From: Actinomycetota bacterium
GTDB lineage: Bacteria > Actinomycetota > Actinomycetes > Nanopelagicales > Nanopelagicaceae
DNA: 6,315 bases
Assembly: GCA_009924725.1 (NCBI GenBank)
Contig: RFRA01000068.1
Location: forward strand, 1-6,315
Direction: 5' to 3'
Shown here in pieces: positions 1-6,193 of the stretch. A model generated the notes under the pieces. The model was not told the DNA's origin. It searched no databases and saw only the letters and a program-made list of their open reading frames with translations. Made by a program: the position numbers and the translations under genes. Position 1 is the first letter of the stretch; each line of letters starts with the position of its first letter.

Positions 1-959
1 TGCCAAACGGTCTTCACCTTAAGCAGATCTCGGTTCCATTCGGGGTAATCGGCATGGTTTATGAAGCCCGCCCAAATGTCACCGTTGATGCCGCTGTGAT
101 TTTGTTGATGTCCGGCAATGCTGCGTTATTACGCGGTTCATCAACGGCAGCAAGTAGCAACGCGATTTTGCTTGAGGTAATGCGCAGCGCGTTGGCCAGA
201 ACTAAGATTTCGCCAGATGTATTACAACTTGTGCCATCAGATGACCGCGATACCGTTAAAGCGCTATTGAATGCTCGCGGCAAAGTAGATCTAGTTATTC
301 CACGGGGCAGTGCCGCACTAATTCGAATGGTGGTTGATGAATCTAGCGTGCCAACTATTGAAACTGGTGCCGGTGTTTGTCATGTCTATGTCGATGAATT
401 TGCCGATCTTGCTAAAGCGCTACCAATTTTGATTAACTCGAAATGTCATCGGCCAAGTGTTTGTAACGCGGCTGAGACTCTTTTAGTTCATGAATCAGTT
501 GCTGCTACGTTTTTGCCAACTGCCCTACAAGCACTGCACGATGCCGGCGTTAAGTTAAATGTTGATGCCCAAGTACTAGCCGTTGCAAATGAGTTAAAAA
601 TTCCAGCAACTTTGGCAACAGATGAAAATTGGTCAACTGAATACGGGATTCTTGAGATGAATGTTGGGGTAGTGGCTAGCGTTGATGCAGCCGCTGACCA
701 CATTGCTAAATACGGAACCCAGCACACCGAATCAATCGTTTCCGAATCAGATGCCGCAGTGCAGCGATTTATCGCACTCTCAGATTGCGCCGCAGTCATG
801 ATCAATACCAGTACTCGTTTTACCGATGGCGAACAGATGGGCTTTGGCTCCGAAATCGGAATTAGCAATCAGAAACTTCATGCCCGTGGCCCAATGGGTC
901 TAGAAGCTATGACTACAACCACCTGGATCGTCACTGGTGACGGTCAAATCCGCCAGTAA
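1..959 (+). CDS. proA: Glutamate-5-semialdehyde dehydrogenase (gamma-glutamyl phosphate reductase), 5'-truncated
   Basis: Second enzyme of proline synthesis: NADPH-dependent reduction of gamma-glutamyl phosphate (made by ProB) to glutamate-5-semialdehyde, in the cytosol. The reading frame is open from base 3 and codes for PNGLHLKQISVPFGVIGMVY before the first in-window ATG at 54. That upstream stretch is conserved ProA sequence, so the gene begins outside the window and 54 is an internal Met. About 318 codons are present of a usual 410-420, so roughly the first 100 residues are missing. Visible landmarks are the 'YEARPNVTVDAA' segment (from base 60), the 'ETGAGVCHVYVD' segment, the catalytic-cysteine motif 'RPSVCNAAETLLV' with the Cys codon at 462-464, and the C-terminal 'GFGSEIGISNQKLHARGPMGLEAMTT' block, typical of ProA within the aldehyde dehydrogenase superfamily. 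The usual 'NAKT' just before RPSVCN reads NSKC here. It ends in TAA, 21 bp before gatC, with no terminator between them. Family assignment is secure. Confidence 0.96.
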   Translation, partial: PNGLHLKQISVPFGVIGMVYEARPNVTVDAAVILLMSGNAALLRGSSTAASSNAILLEVMRSALARTKISPDVLQLVPSDDRDTVKALLNARGKVDLVIPRGSAALIRMVVDESSVPTIETGAGVCHVYVDEFADLAKALPILINSKCHRPSVCNAAETLLVHESVAATFLPTALQALHDAGVKLNVDAQVLAVANELKIPATLATDENWSTEYGILEMNVGVVASVDAAADHIAKYGTQHTESIVSESDAAVQRFIALSDCAAVMINTSTRFTDGEQMGFGSEIGISNQKLHARGPMGLEAMTTTTWIVTGDGQIRQ

Positions 960-967
960 TAGCCCAT

Positions 968-973
968 TAAGAT
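968..973 (+). promoter_or_regulatory. Putative -10 element (TAAGAT) of a leaderless gatC promoter
   Basis: TAAGAT fits the actinobacterial TANNNT -10 pattern and lies 7 nt before the gatC ATG, so transcription would be expected to begin at or next to the A of the start codon. No Shine-Dalgarno sequence precedes gatC: the bases between the box and the ATG are TGGCCCC. This agrees with a leaderless message. No convincing -35 box is visible 16-18 nt upstream, where the sequence is the tail of proA. Read-through from proA is also possible because no terminator separates the genes. The call rests on inference from spacing and consensus. Confidence 0.45.
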
Positions 974-980
974 TGGCCCC

Positions 981-1277
981 ATGAGTTCGTTATCTCGCGA
1001 TGATGTCGCAAAACTTGCCGGCTTAGCCCGCATTGAAATGAGTGAAGAAGAGCTAGTCGCTCTCTCAAATGAGTTCACCGTCATTCTCGATGCAGTTGCT
1101 CGCGTGCAAGAAGTTGCTGGCGCCGACGTCGAGGCCACTTCACACCCGCTGCCACTTCGCAATGTATTTCGCGCAGATGTAGTTGTGCCAAGTCTTACTC
1201 CTCAAGAAGCACTCTCTGGCGCACCTGCGCAAGAAGAGCAGCGGTTCCGTGTGCCCCAGATTTTGGGTGAAGAGTGA
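981..1277 (+). CDS. gatC: Aspartyl/glutamyl-tRNA amidotransferase subunit C
   Basis: Small structural subunit of the GatCAB amidotransferase, which converts Glu-tRNA(Gln) and/or Asp-tRNA(Asn) to the correctly amidated tRNA. GatC wraps around the GatA-GatB interface and stabilises the complex. The product is 98 aa, the normal family length of about 95-100. It shows the N-terminal helix 'SRDDVAKLAGLARIEMSEEEL' type segment (residues 5-25), the 'ILDAVARVQEV' helix (35-45), the conserved 'TSHPLPLRNVFRADVV' loop (53-68) and the 'QRFRVPQILGEE' tail (87-98) characteristic of actinobacterial GatC. The ATG at 981 is chosen because it gives the usual N-terminus and because a TANNNT box 7 nt upstream suggests leaderless initiation there. 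The stop overlaps the gatA start in a GTGA tetranucleotide, which implies translational coupling. Confidence 0.96.
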   Translation: MSSLSRDDVAKLAGLARIEMSEEELVALSNEFTVILDAVARVQEVAGADVEATSHPLPLRNVFRADVVVPSLTPQEALSGAPAQEEQRFRVPQILGEE

Positions 1278-2770
1278 TTCGCTCAACTGCAGCCGAGATG
1301 GCCGCCAAACTTGTTGCCGGTGAAGTTACTTCAGTCGCTCTGACTCAAGCACACCTTGATCGCATCGCAAGTGTTGATACTGATGTTCATGCGTTCCTGC
1401 ACGTCGATACCGAAGGTGCACTTGCTCAAGCTGCGGCTATTGATGCCAAGCGCGCAAAGGGTGAAAAACTTTCACCACTAGCTGGTGTACCACTTGCGCT
1501 TAAAGATGTCATGGCGCAAAAAGGTATCCCAACAACTTGTGGTTCCAAGATTCTTGAAGGCTGGCGTCCACCGTATGACTCAACAGTGGTTGCTAACTTA
1601 AAGAAGAATGACATTGTTATTTTAGGTAAGACCAACATGGATGAATTCGCAATGGGTTCATCAACTGAAAATTCAGCTTACGGTCCTACTCATAATCCAT
1701 GGGATCTAACTCGTATTCCTGGCGGTTCTGGTGGCGGTTCATCTGCTGCATTGGCTGCTTTTGAAGCACCGCTTGCGATTGGTACCGATACTGGCGGATC
1801 AATTCGCCAACCGGCAGCAGTTACTGGCACTGTCGGTGTTAAGCCAACTTACGGTGGCGTATCTCGTTTTGGTCTAGTTGCCTTCTCATCTTCGCTTGAT
1901 CAAGCCGGTCCTTGTGCGCGCACAGTGCTAGATGCAGCGCTATTACATGAAGCAATTGCTGGTCATGATCCAAAAGATTCGACCAGTATTAATGCACCGG
2001 TGCCACAAGTTGTTACCGCAGCTAAATCTGGCGATGTAAAGGGTATGAAGATCGGCGTTGTTAAAGAACTTAATGGCGATGGTTATCAAGCCGGCGTTCG
2101 CGCTCGCTTTGAAGAATCCCTTGAGCTTCTTGCTAAAGCTGGCGCTGAAATTGTTGAAGTATCAGCACCTAACTTTGAATACGCTCTTGCTGCTTATTAC
2201 TTAATTGCACCATCTGAATGTTCATCTAACCTCGCTCGCTTTGACGCTATGCGTTATGGCCTGCGCGTTGGCGATGTTGATGGTGCTTCTGCTGAGTCAG
2301 TTATGAACTTAACTCGCGAAGTTGGTTTCGGAAAAGAAGTAAAGCGCCGCATTATTTTGGGTACTTACGCACTTTCATCTGGTTACTACGATGCTTATTA
2401 CGGTAGCGCGCAAAAGGTTCGCACCTTGATTACTCAAGATTTCACTAGCGCATTTGCCAAGGCCGATGTTTTGGTCTCACCAACTTGCCCAACTACAGCA
2501 TTTAAAATCGGCGAGAAAGCCAATGATCCACTTGCGATGTATCTAAATGACATTGCAACTATTCCGGTAAACATGGCAGGTATTGGCGGCATGTCACTAC
2601 CTTCAGGTTTAGCTGATGAAGACGACCTACCTGTTGGTTTCCAGATCATGTCACCAGTTATGAAAGATGAGCGCATGTACTCAGTTGGCGCAGCTCTTGA
2701 AGCAGCGCTACTAAGTAAGTGGGGCGCACCGTTACTGGATAAAGCTCCAGTTCTAGGAGGTGCCAAGTGA
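1274..2770 (+). CDS. gatA: Aspartyl/glutamyl-tRNA amidotransferase subunit A (glutaminase subunit)
   Basis: Amidase-signature subunit of GatCAB. It hydrolyses glutamine and releases the ammonia that GatB uses to amidate the misacylated tRNA. At 498 aa it is normal for the family (about 480-500). The Ser-cisSer-Lys catalytic triad is intact: Lys77 in 'GVPLALKDV', Ser152 in the 'PGGSGGGSSAA' stretch (149-159) and nucleophile Ser176 in 'DTGGSIRQPA' (172-181). These positions correspond to K79, S154 and S178 of Staphylococcus aureus GatA with a constant offset of two. 'VGVKPTYGGVSRFGL' (187-201) and 'SSLDQAGPCARTV' (206-218) are also typical. The start is GTG at 1274, overlapping the gatC stop by 4 nt. 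Only a weak purine-rich GGTGA lies upstream, so translation probably depends on coupling to gatC. The stop overlaps the gatB start in the same way. Confidence 0.97.
   Translation: MIRSTAAEMAAKLVAGEVTSVALTQAHLDRIASVDTDVHAFLHVDTEGALAQAAAIDAKRAKGEKLSPLAGVPLALKDVMAQKGIPTTCGSKILEGWRPPYDSTVVANLKKNDIVILGKTNMDEFAMGSSTENSAYGPTHNPWDLTRIPGGSGGGSSAALAAFEAPLAIGTDTGGSIRQPAAVTGTVGVKPTYGGVSRFGLVAFSSSLDQAGPCARTVLDAALLHEAIAGHDPKDSTSINAPVPQVVTAAKSGDVKGMKIGVVKELNGDGYQAGVRARFEESLELLAKAGAEIVEVSAPNFEYALAAYYLIAPSECSSNLARFDAMRYGLRVGDVDGASAESVMNLTREVGFGKEVKRRIILGTYALSSGYYDAYYGSAQKVRTLITQDFTSAFAKADVLVSPTCPTTAFKIGEKANDPLAMYLNDIATIPVNMAGIGGMSLPSGLADEDDLPVGFQIMSPVMKDERMYSVGAALEAALLSKWGAPLLDKAPVLGGAK
2755..2760 (+). promoter_or_regulatory. 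Strong Shine-Dalgarno site for gatB (AGGAGG)
   Basis: A full-consensus AGGAGG lies inside the 3' end of gatA, 6 nt before the GTG at 2767. It fixes the gatB start at this GTG even though the codon is non-canonical and overlaps the gatA stop. It also shows that the organism's ribosomes do use Shine-Dalgarno pairing, in contrast to the SD-less gatC and ilvD starts. Confidence 0.85.
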
Positions 2771-4269
2771 GCCTTACCTACGATGATGTTGTAGCAAAGT
2801 ACGAACCAGTACTTGGCCTTGAAGTTCACGTTGAACTAAATACTAATTCCAAGATGTTCTGCGGTTGCAGCACAATTTTCGGTGCTGAACCAAATACCCA
2901 AACTTGCCCAGTTTGTTTAGCTCTGCCTGGTGCTCTGCCAACGGTTAATGAAAAAGCGATCGAATCAACCATCAAGATTGGTCTTGCGCTTAACTGTTCA
3001 ATCGCACCGTTTAGTCGCTTTGCTCGCAAGAATTACTTCTACCCAGATATGCCTAAGAACTTCCAGATCTCGCAATATGACGAGCCAATCTGCGTTGATG
3101 GCTATGTCGATGTTGAGATTCAAACTGATGAAGGCCCAAAGCAATTCCGCGTTGAAGTTGAACGCGTACACATGGAAGAAGACACTGGTAAATCACTTCA
3201 CGTAGGTGGTGCAACTGGACGTATCCATGGTGCGGATTACTCATTGCTTGATTACAACCGCGCTGGAATTCCATTAGTTGAAATCGTTACCAAGATTGTG
3301 CCGGGCACAGGTAAGTACGCACCAGAAGTTGCGAAAGCTTATGTAAGCGAACTGCGCGATATTTTGCGCGGCCTGGGTGTATCTGATGTGAAGATGGAGC
3401 AGGGCTCACTTCGTTGCGATGCCAACGTTTCATTGCGTCTAATAGGCTCTGATGTTTTGGGTACTCGCTCAGAAACTAAAAACGTTAACTCCCTTCGTTC
3501 GGTAGAGCGCGCAGTACGCGGTGAAATGATTCGCCATGCTGAACTATTAAATAAGGGCGAGCGCGTAGTTCAAGAGACTCGTCACTTCCAAGAAGACACT
3601 GGTTTAACTCGCTCAGGTCGCTCAAAAGAGCAAGCTGAGGATTACCGCTATTTCCCAGAACCCGATCTAGTTCCAGTTGCACCGGACGCGGCTTGGGTCG
3701 AAGAACTTCGTGCTGGAATTCCAGAACGACCATCACTTCATCGCAAACGTTTACAAGAGGCTTGGAACGTGCCGGCTAAAGAGATGGAAGCAATGATTAA
3801 TGCCGATGTATTGGGCATTGTCGAAGCAACCGTTGCACTTGGGGCAGATCCAACTAAAGCTCGTTCATGGTGGCTTGGTGAAATTTCCCGTCTGGCTAAT
3901 GAACGCGATACTGCAATTGCAGATCTTGCGATCACGCCAACTGATGTTGCTGCAATTGTGGCCCTGGTTGAAAAGGGTGAACTAACCGACAAACTTGCCC
4001 GCCAAGTTGTTGAAGGCGTAATCGCTGGCGAAGGAACACCTGCTGAAGTTGTAAGCAAGCGCGGCATTAAAGTTGTTAATGATGACGGCGCACTTTTGGC
4101 AGCAATTGAAAAAGTTTGCGCTGAACAAGCTGAAACTGCTGAAAAAGTTCGCAATGGTCACTTGCCGGCAGCTGGCGCGCTAATTGGCGCAGTCATGAAA
4201 GAGACAAAGGGCCAAGCAGATGCTGCTCGCGTACGAGAGCTGTTGCTCGGCCACCTTGGTCAAGCATAA
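2767..4269 (+). CDS. gatB: Aspartyl/glutamyl-tRNA amidotransferase subunit B
   Basis: GatB binds the misacylated tRNA, activates the Glu/Asp side chain by ATP-dependent phosphorylation and amidates it with ammonia channelled from GatA. It has 500 aa, the usual length. Family landmarks in order: 'LGLEVHVEL' (16-24); four cysteines as C32-x-C34 and C47-x-x-C50, a zinc-site-like pattern; 'KNYFYPDMPKNFQISQYD' (88-105); 'HMEEDTGKS' (135-143); 'DYNRAGIPLVEIVT' (162-175); 'EQGSLRCDANVS' (211-222); 'RSETKNVNSLRSVERA' (234-249); and 'EDYRYFPEPDL' (291-301). From about residue 340 to the end comes the helical YqeY-like tRNA-binding tail domain. The GTG start is supported by AGGAGG six nt upstream and overlaps the gatA stop as GTGA. 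It ends in TAA 40 bp before ilvD with no hairpin terminator in between, so some read-through into ilvD is possible. Confidence 0.97.
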   Translation: MSLTYDDVVAKYEPVLGLEVHVELNTNSKMFCGCSTIFGAEPNTQTCPVCLALPGALPTVNEKAIESTIKIGLALNCSIAPFSRFARKNYFYPDMPKNFQISQYDEPICVDGYVDVEIQTDEGPKQFRVEVERVHMEEDTGKSLHVGGATGRIHGADYSLLDYNRAGIPLVEIVTKIVPGTGKYAPEVAKAYVSELRDILRGLGVSDVKMEQGSLRCDANVSLRLIGSDVLGTRSETKNVNSLRSVERAVRGEMIRHAELLNKGERVVQETRHFQEDTGLTRSGRSKEQAEDYRYFPEPDLVPVAPDAAWVEELRAGIPERPSLHRKRLQEAWNVPAKEMEAMINADVLGIVEATVALGADPTKARSWWLGEISRLANERDTAIADLAITPTDVAAIVALVEKGELTDKLARQVVEGVIAGEGTPAEVVSKRGIKVVNDDGALLAAIEKVCAEQAETAEKVRNGHLPAAGALIGAVMKETKGQADAARVRELLLGHLGQA

Positions 4270-4297
4270 ATTTCGCGACGTATTGCTCATCACAGGT

Positions 4298-4303
4298 TAG
4301 AAT
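4298..4303 (+). promoter_or_regulatory. Putative -10 element (TAGAAT) of a leaderless ilvD promoter
   Basis: TAGAAT matches TATAAT at five of six positions and fits TANNNT. It lies 6 nt before the ilvD ATG at 4310, which puts the expected transcription start at the start codon. The 40-bp gatB-ilvD gap has no Shine-Dalgarno motif, in agreement with a leaderless transcript. A clear -35 box is not seen at 16-18 nt spacing; TTGCTC at 4284-4289 is too close. The promoter would let ilvD be expressed separately from gatCAB. Confidence 0.55.
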
Positions 4304-4309
4304 TCCAAC

Positions 4310-5983
4310 ATGTCTAATATGAAACCTCGCTCCGGTCTGGTAACTGATGGCTTAGAACGTGCTCCAAATCGTGGAATGTTGCGCGCAGTTGGAATGGGTG
4401 ATGAAGATTGGGTGAAACCTCAGATTGGCATCGCGTCATCCTGGAATGAAATCACGCCTTGCAATCTTTCCCTCGATCGCTTAGCCAAAGCATCAAAGCA
4501 GGGCGTACTCGATGCCGGTGGTTTCCCAATGCAATTTGGAACCATTTCAGTTTCTGATGGAATTTCAATGGGTCACGAAGGTATGCACTTCTCGCTTGTT
4601 TCCCGCGAAGTAATTGCCGACTCAGTTGAAACAGTTATGCAAGCTGAACGTTTTGATGGCATGGTTACATTTGCTGGTTGCGATAAATCTCTGCCCGGCA
4701 TGATGATGGCAGCAGCGCGTATCGACGTCGCATCAGTATTTGTTTATGCAGGTTCAACTTTGCCTGGTCAGTTAGATGGTAGAGACGTAACAATCATCGA
4801 CGCCTTTGAAGCAGTTGGCGCATGTGCGCGCGGCTTAATTTCAAAAGAACAAGTTGATCGCATCGAACGTGCAATCTGTCCTGGCGAAGGTGCTTGTGGC
4901 GGCATGTATACAGCTAACACGATGGCTTCAATTGGCGAAGCAATCGGTCTATCGCTACCAGGTTCAGCAGCACCGCCAGCGGTCGATCGTCGACGTGATG
5001 CATTTGCAGTCAAGTCAGGCGCAGCAGTTGTCGAACTAATTCGTCAAGGAATAACCACTCGCGATATTTTGACTAAGCCAGCTTTTGAAAATGCCATCAC
5101 GATTTTAATGGCGCTAGGTGGCTCTACCAATGCAGTTTTGCACTTACTTGCGATAGCTCACGAAGCCGAAGTGGATCTAGAGTTAAATGATTTCCATCGC
5201 ATTGGTTCAAAAGTTCCGTTACTTGGTGACCTAAAACCATTTGGCCGCTACGTAATGTCAGATATGGACAAAGTTGGTGGCGTCCCAGTTGTGCTGAAAG
5301 CATTGCTAGATGCAGGTTTGTTGCACGGAGATGTAATGACGGTTACTGGAAAAACTATGGCGGAAAATCTGGCTGGAATTAATCCGCCAGATGTTGATGG
5401 CGATATTTTGCACGCAATCTCAAAACCTTTATCAACCGATGTCGGAATAACTATTTTGGGTGGCTCACTGGCACCTGAAGGAGCCGTTTGCAAAACCGCA
5501 GGTATCGGTATTGAAAAGTTTGAAGGACCAGCTCGAGTATTCGAACGCGAACCCGAAGCGATGAAAGCAGTAGAAAACGGAACTGTTAAAGCAGGCGACG
5601 TTGTGGTCATTCGTTATGAAGGACCTAAGGGCGGACCCGGAATGCGCGAGATGTTAATGGTTACTGGTGCGATTAAAGGCGCTGGTCTTGGTAAATCAAC
5701 TTTGCTATTAACAGATGGCCGCTTCTCGGGCGGATCAACTGGACTTTGCGTCGGCCACATTTCACCAGAGGCTGTCGATGGTGGCCCTATTGCATTCATA
5801 AAAGATGGCGACCTAGTGCGCATCGATATCAAGGCACGGACGCTAGATCTTTTAGTTGATCCTGCTGAACTCGAAGCCCGCAAAGTCGGCTGGAAGCCAC
5901 TTGCACATAAATACACCCGCGGGGTCTTGGCAAAATTTACAAAAACAGTCGGCTCGGCATCAAAGGGAGCCGTCTGCGAATAA
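4310..5983 (+). CDS. ilvD: Dihydroxy-acid dehydratase
   Basis: Third common step of valine and isoleucine synthesis: dehydration of 2,3-dihydroxyisovalerate (or 2,3-dihydroxy-3-methylvalerate) to the 2-oxo acid, also feeding leucine and pantothenate synthesis. The enzyme is cytosolic and carries an Fe-S cluster. The product is 557 aa, within the family range. Three candidate cluster cysteines are present: Cys51 ('TPCNLSL'), Cys124 ('GCDKSLPG') and Cys196 ('GACGGMYTANTM'). This three-cysteine set is the pattern of the [2Fe-2S] members of the IlvD/EDD family. Lys126 is the expected carbamylated Mg-binding lysine, and Ser473 in 'DGRFSGGS' the expected catalytic serine. 'GGSTNAVLHL' (270-279) and 'KGGPGMREM' (440-448) are also hallmark segments. 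ATG 4310 is preferred over the in-frame ATG at 4319 because of the -10 box six nt upstream. It is followed by a 225-bp regulatory region and ilvB. Cluster type is inferred from cysteine pattern only. Confidence 0.97.
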   Translation: MSNMKPRSGLVTDGLERAPNRGMLRAVGMGDEDWVKPQIGIASSWNEITPCNLSLDRLAKASKQGVLDAGGFPMQFGTISVSDGISMGHEGMHFSLVSREVIADSVETVMQAERFDGMVTFAGCDKSLPGMMMAAARIDVASVFVYAGSTLPGQLDGRDVTIIDAFEAVGACARGLISKEQVDRIERAICPGEGACGGMYTANTMASIGEAIGLSLPGSAAPPAVDRRRDAFAVKSGAAVVELIRQGITTRDILTKPAFENAITILMALGGSTNAVLHLLAIAHEAEVDLELNDFHRIGSKVPLLGDLKPFGRYVMSDMDKVGGVPVVLKALLDAGLLHGDVMTVTGKTMAENLAGINPPDVDGDILHAISKPLSTDVGITILGGSLAPEGAVCKTAGIGIEKFEGPARVFEREPEAMKAVENGTVKAGDVVVIRYEGPKGGPGMREMLMVTGAIKGAGLGKSTLLLTDGRFSGGSTGLCVGHISPEAVDGGPIAFIKDGDLVRIDIKARTLDLLVDPAELEARKVGWKPLAHKYTRGVLAKFTKTVGSASKGAVCE

Positions 5984-6013
5984 GACTGTGACCCAGTAGA
6001 CCCTCTCATAATT

Positions 6014-6029
6014 TGAGATGACGATCTCA
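6014..6029 (+). promoter_or_regulatory. Perfect dyad TGAGAT-N4-ATCTCA upstream of the ilvB promoter (candidate operator)
   Basis: Two perfect 6-bp half-sites, TGAGAT (6014-6019) and ATCTCA (6024-6029), flank GACG and end 4 bp before the -35 box. A third related copy, TCTCA at 6004-6008, could pair instead with TGAGA at 6014-6018. In DNA this has the form of a dimeric repressor or activator site just upstream of a promoter. In RNA read through from ilvD it would be a short hairpin, but no U run follows, so it is not a convincing intrinsic terminator. No regulator can be named from sequence alone. Confidence 0.35.
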
Positions 6030-6033
6030 GGGG

Positions 6034-6062
6034 TTGACTCATACGCTCGACCATTGGAGAAT
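6034..6062 (+). promoter_or_regulatory. Putative ilvB leader promoter (TTGACT, 17-nt spacer, GAGAAT)
   Basis: A near-consensus -35 (TTGACT, 6034-6039; five of six to TTGACA) is followed at exactly 17 nt by GAGAAT (6057-6062; four of six to TATAAT). The -10 ends 6 nt before the ATG at 6069, so transcription would start at or near that codon. It lies directly upstream of the leader peptide and terminator, where an attenuator promoter should be. The weak first base of the -10 (G rather than T) keeps confidence moderate. GAATAT, two bases downstream, is a possible alternative -10. Confidence 0.5.
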
Positions 6063-6068
6063 ATGAGC

Positions 6069-6107
6069 ATGAGTTCATCAGTGGTGATCCCAAAGCGTGC
6101 GATCTAG
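6069..6107 (+). CDS. ilvB attenuator leader peptide (MSSSVVIPKRAI)
   Basis: A 12-codon ORF ending in TAG, placed between a promoter and an intrinsic terminator ahead of ilvB. Its codons include consecutive GTG GTG ATC (Val-Val-Ile, 6081-6089) and a final GCG ATC (Ala-Ile), so Val and Ile, the products of the pathway, make up four of 12 residues. The product itself is expected to have no function; ribosome progress along it would sense charged Val- and Ile-tRNA. Start at 6069 is preferred: GGAG at 6056-6059 is 9 nt away, and the -10 box is 6 nt away if the message is leaderless. An in-frame ATG at 6063 would give MSMSSSVVIPKRAI, but it would lie only 3 nt after GGAG and before the predicted transcription start. 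Leader peptide function is inferred from composition and context. Confidence 0.7.
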   Translation: MSSSVVIPKRAI

Positions 6108-6125
6108 CAACATCGATCGCGCGCT
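6094..6125 (+). promoter_or_regulatory. GC-rich leader hairpin overlapping the end of the leader ORF (attenuator stem 1:2)
   Basis: AGCGTGCGATC (6094-6104) pairs with GATCGCGCGCT (6115-6125) over 11 bp, all Watson-Crick apart from one U-G wobble, with a 10-nt loop that begins with the leader stop codon TAG. The 5' arm is formed by the last four leader codons, so a ribosome on the leader would melt it. It abuts the terminator stem without overlap. Position and strength match the pause or 1:2 hairpin of classical amino acid attenuators. How the 3' arm might act as an antiterminator is not evident from the sequence. Confidence 0.6.
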
Positions 6126-6152
6126 ACCCTCAGTTGAAACTGAGGGTTTTTT
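6126..6152 (+). terminator. Intrinsic terminator (attenuator) upstream of ilvB
   Basis: ACCCTCAGT (6126-6134) and ACTGAGGGT (6139-6147) form a perfect 9-bp stem around a TGAA tetraloop, followed directly by a run of T residues to 6152. It is a textbook Rho-independent terminator lying 56 bp before the ilvB start, after the leader ORF and before the ilvB ribosome binding site. That makes it the attenuation terminator rather than the end of ilvD alone. If ilvD transcripts read this far, it would also terminate them. Confidence 0.9.
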
Positions 6153-6193
6153 CATTTAACCGTTTACCGCAGTCCTAGAAAGCGAAGAGAGCG

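Noticed and set aside
54..56. ATG at 54 as the start of proA
   Set aside because: The same frame is open upstream to the window edge and encodes conserved ProA residues, so this Met is internal.
488..868. 126-codon minus-strand open frame inside proA
   Set aside because: Fully antisense to conserved ProA coding sequence, with no ribosome site or recognisable domain. The other internal opposite-strand and off-frame ORFs in gatA, gatB and ilvD were rejected on the same grounds.
4270..4309. Possible terminator or tRNA in the gatB-ilvD gap
   Set aside because: Only 40 bp, with no inverted repeat or T run; it holds only the putative ilvD promoter.
6007..6012. CATAAT as an alternative -10 box for ilvB
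   Set aside because: It matches TATAAT at five of six, but no acceptable -35 is found 16-18 nt upstream (GACTGT/ACTGTG), whereas TTGACT with a 17-nt spacer exists just downstream. It remains a possible weak second promoter.
6001..6033. Hairpin CCCT...AGGG with inner TGAGAT/ATCTCA as an intrinsic terminator of ilvD
   Set aside because: The stem is short and is followed by GTTGACTC rather than a U run, so it does not meet the intrinsic terminator pattern.
6063..6065. ATG at 6063 as the leader peptide start
   Set aside because: It is only 3 nt from the GGAG motif and lies between the -10 box and the likely transcription start. ATG 6069 fits both SD-dependent and leaderless initiation better.
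5614..6093. 159-codon open frame on the minus strand across the ilvD end and the ilvD-ilvB gap
   Set aside because: Most of it is antisense to the well-conserved 3' end of ilvD, its translation has low-complexity Ser/Pro-rich composition with no recognisable motif, and it would run through the ilvB promoter and leader region. It is a shadow of the ilvD codon pattern.
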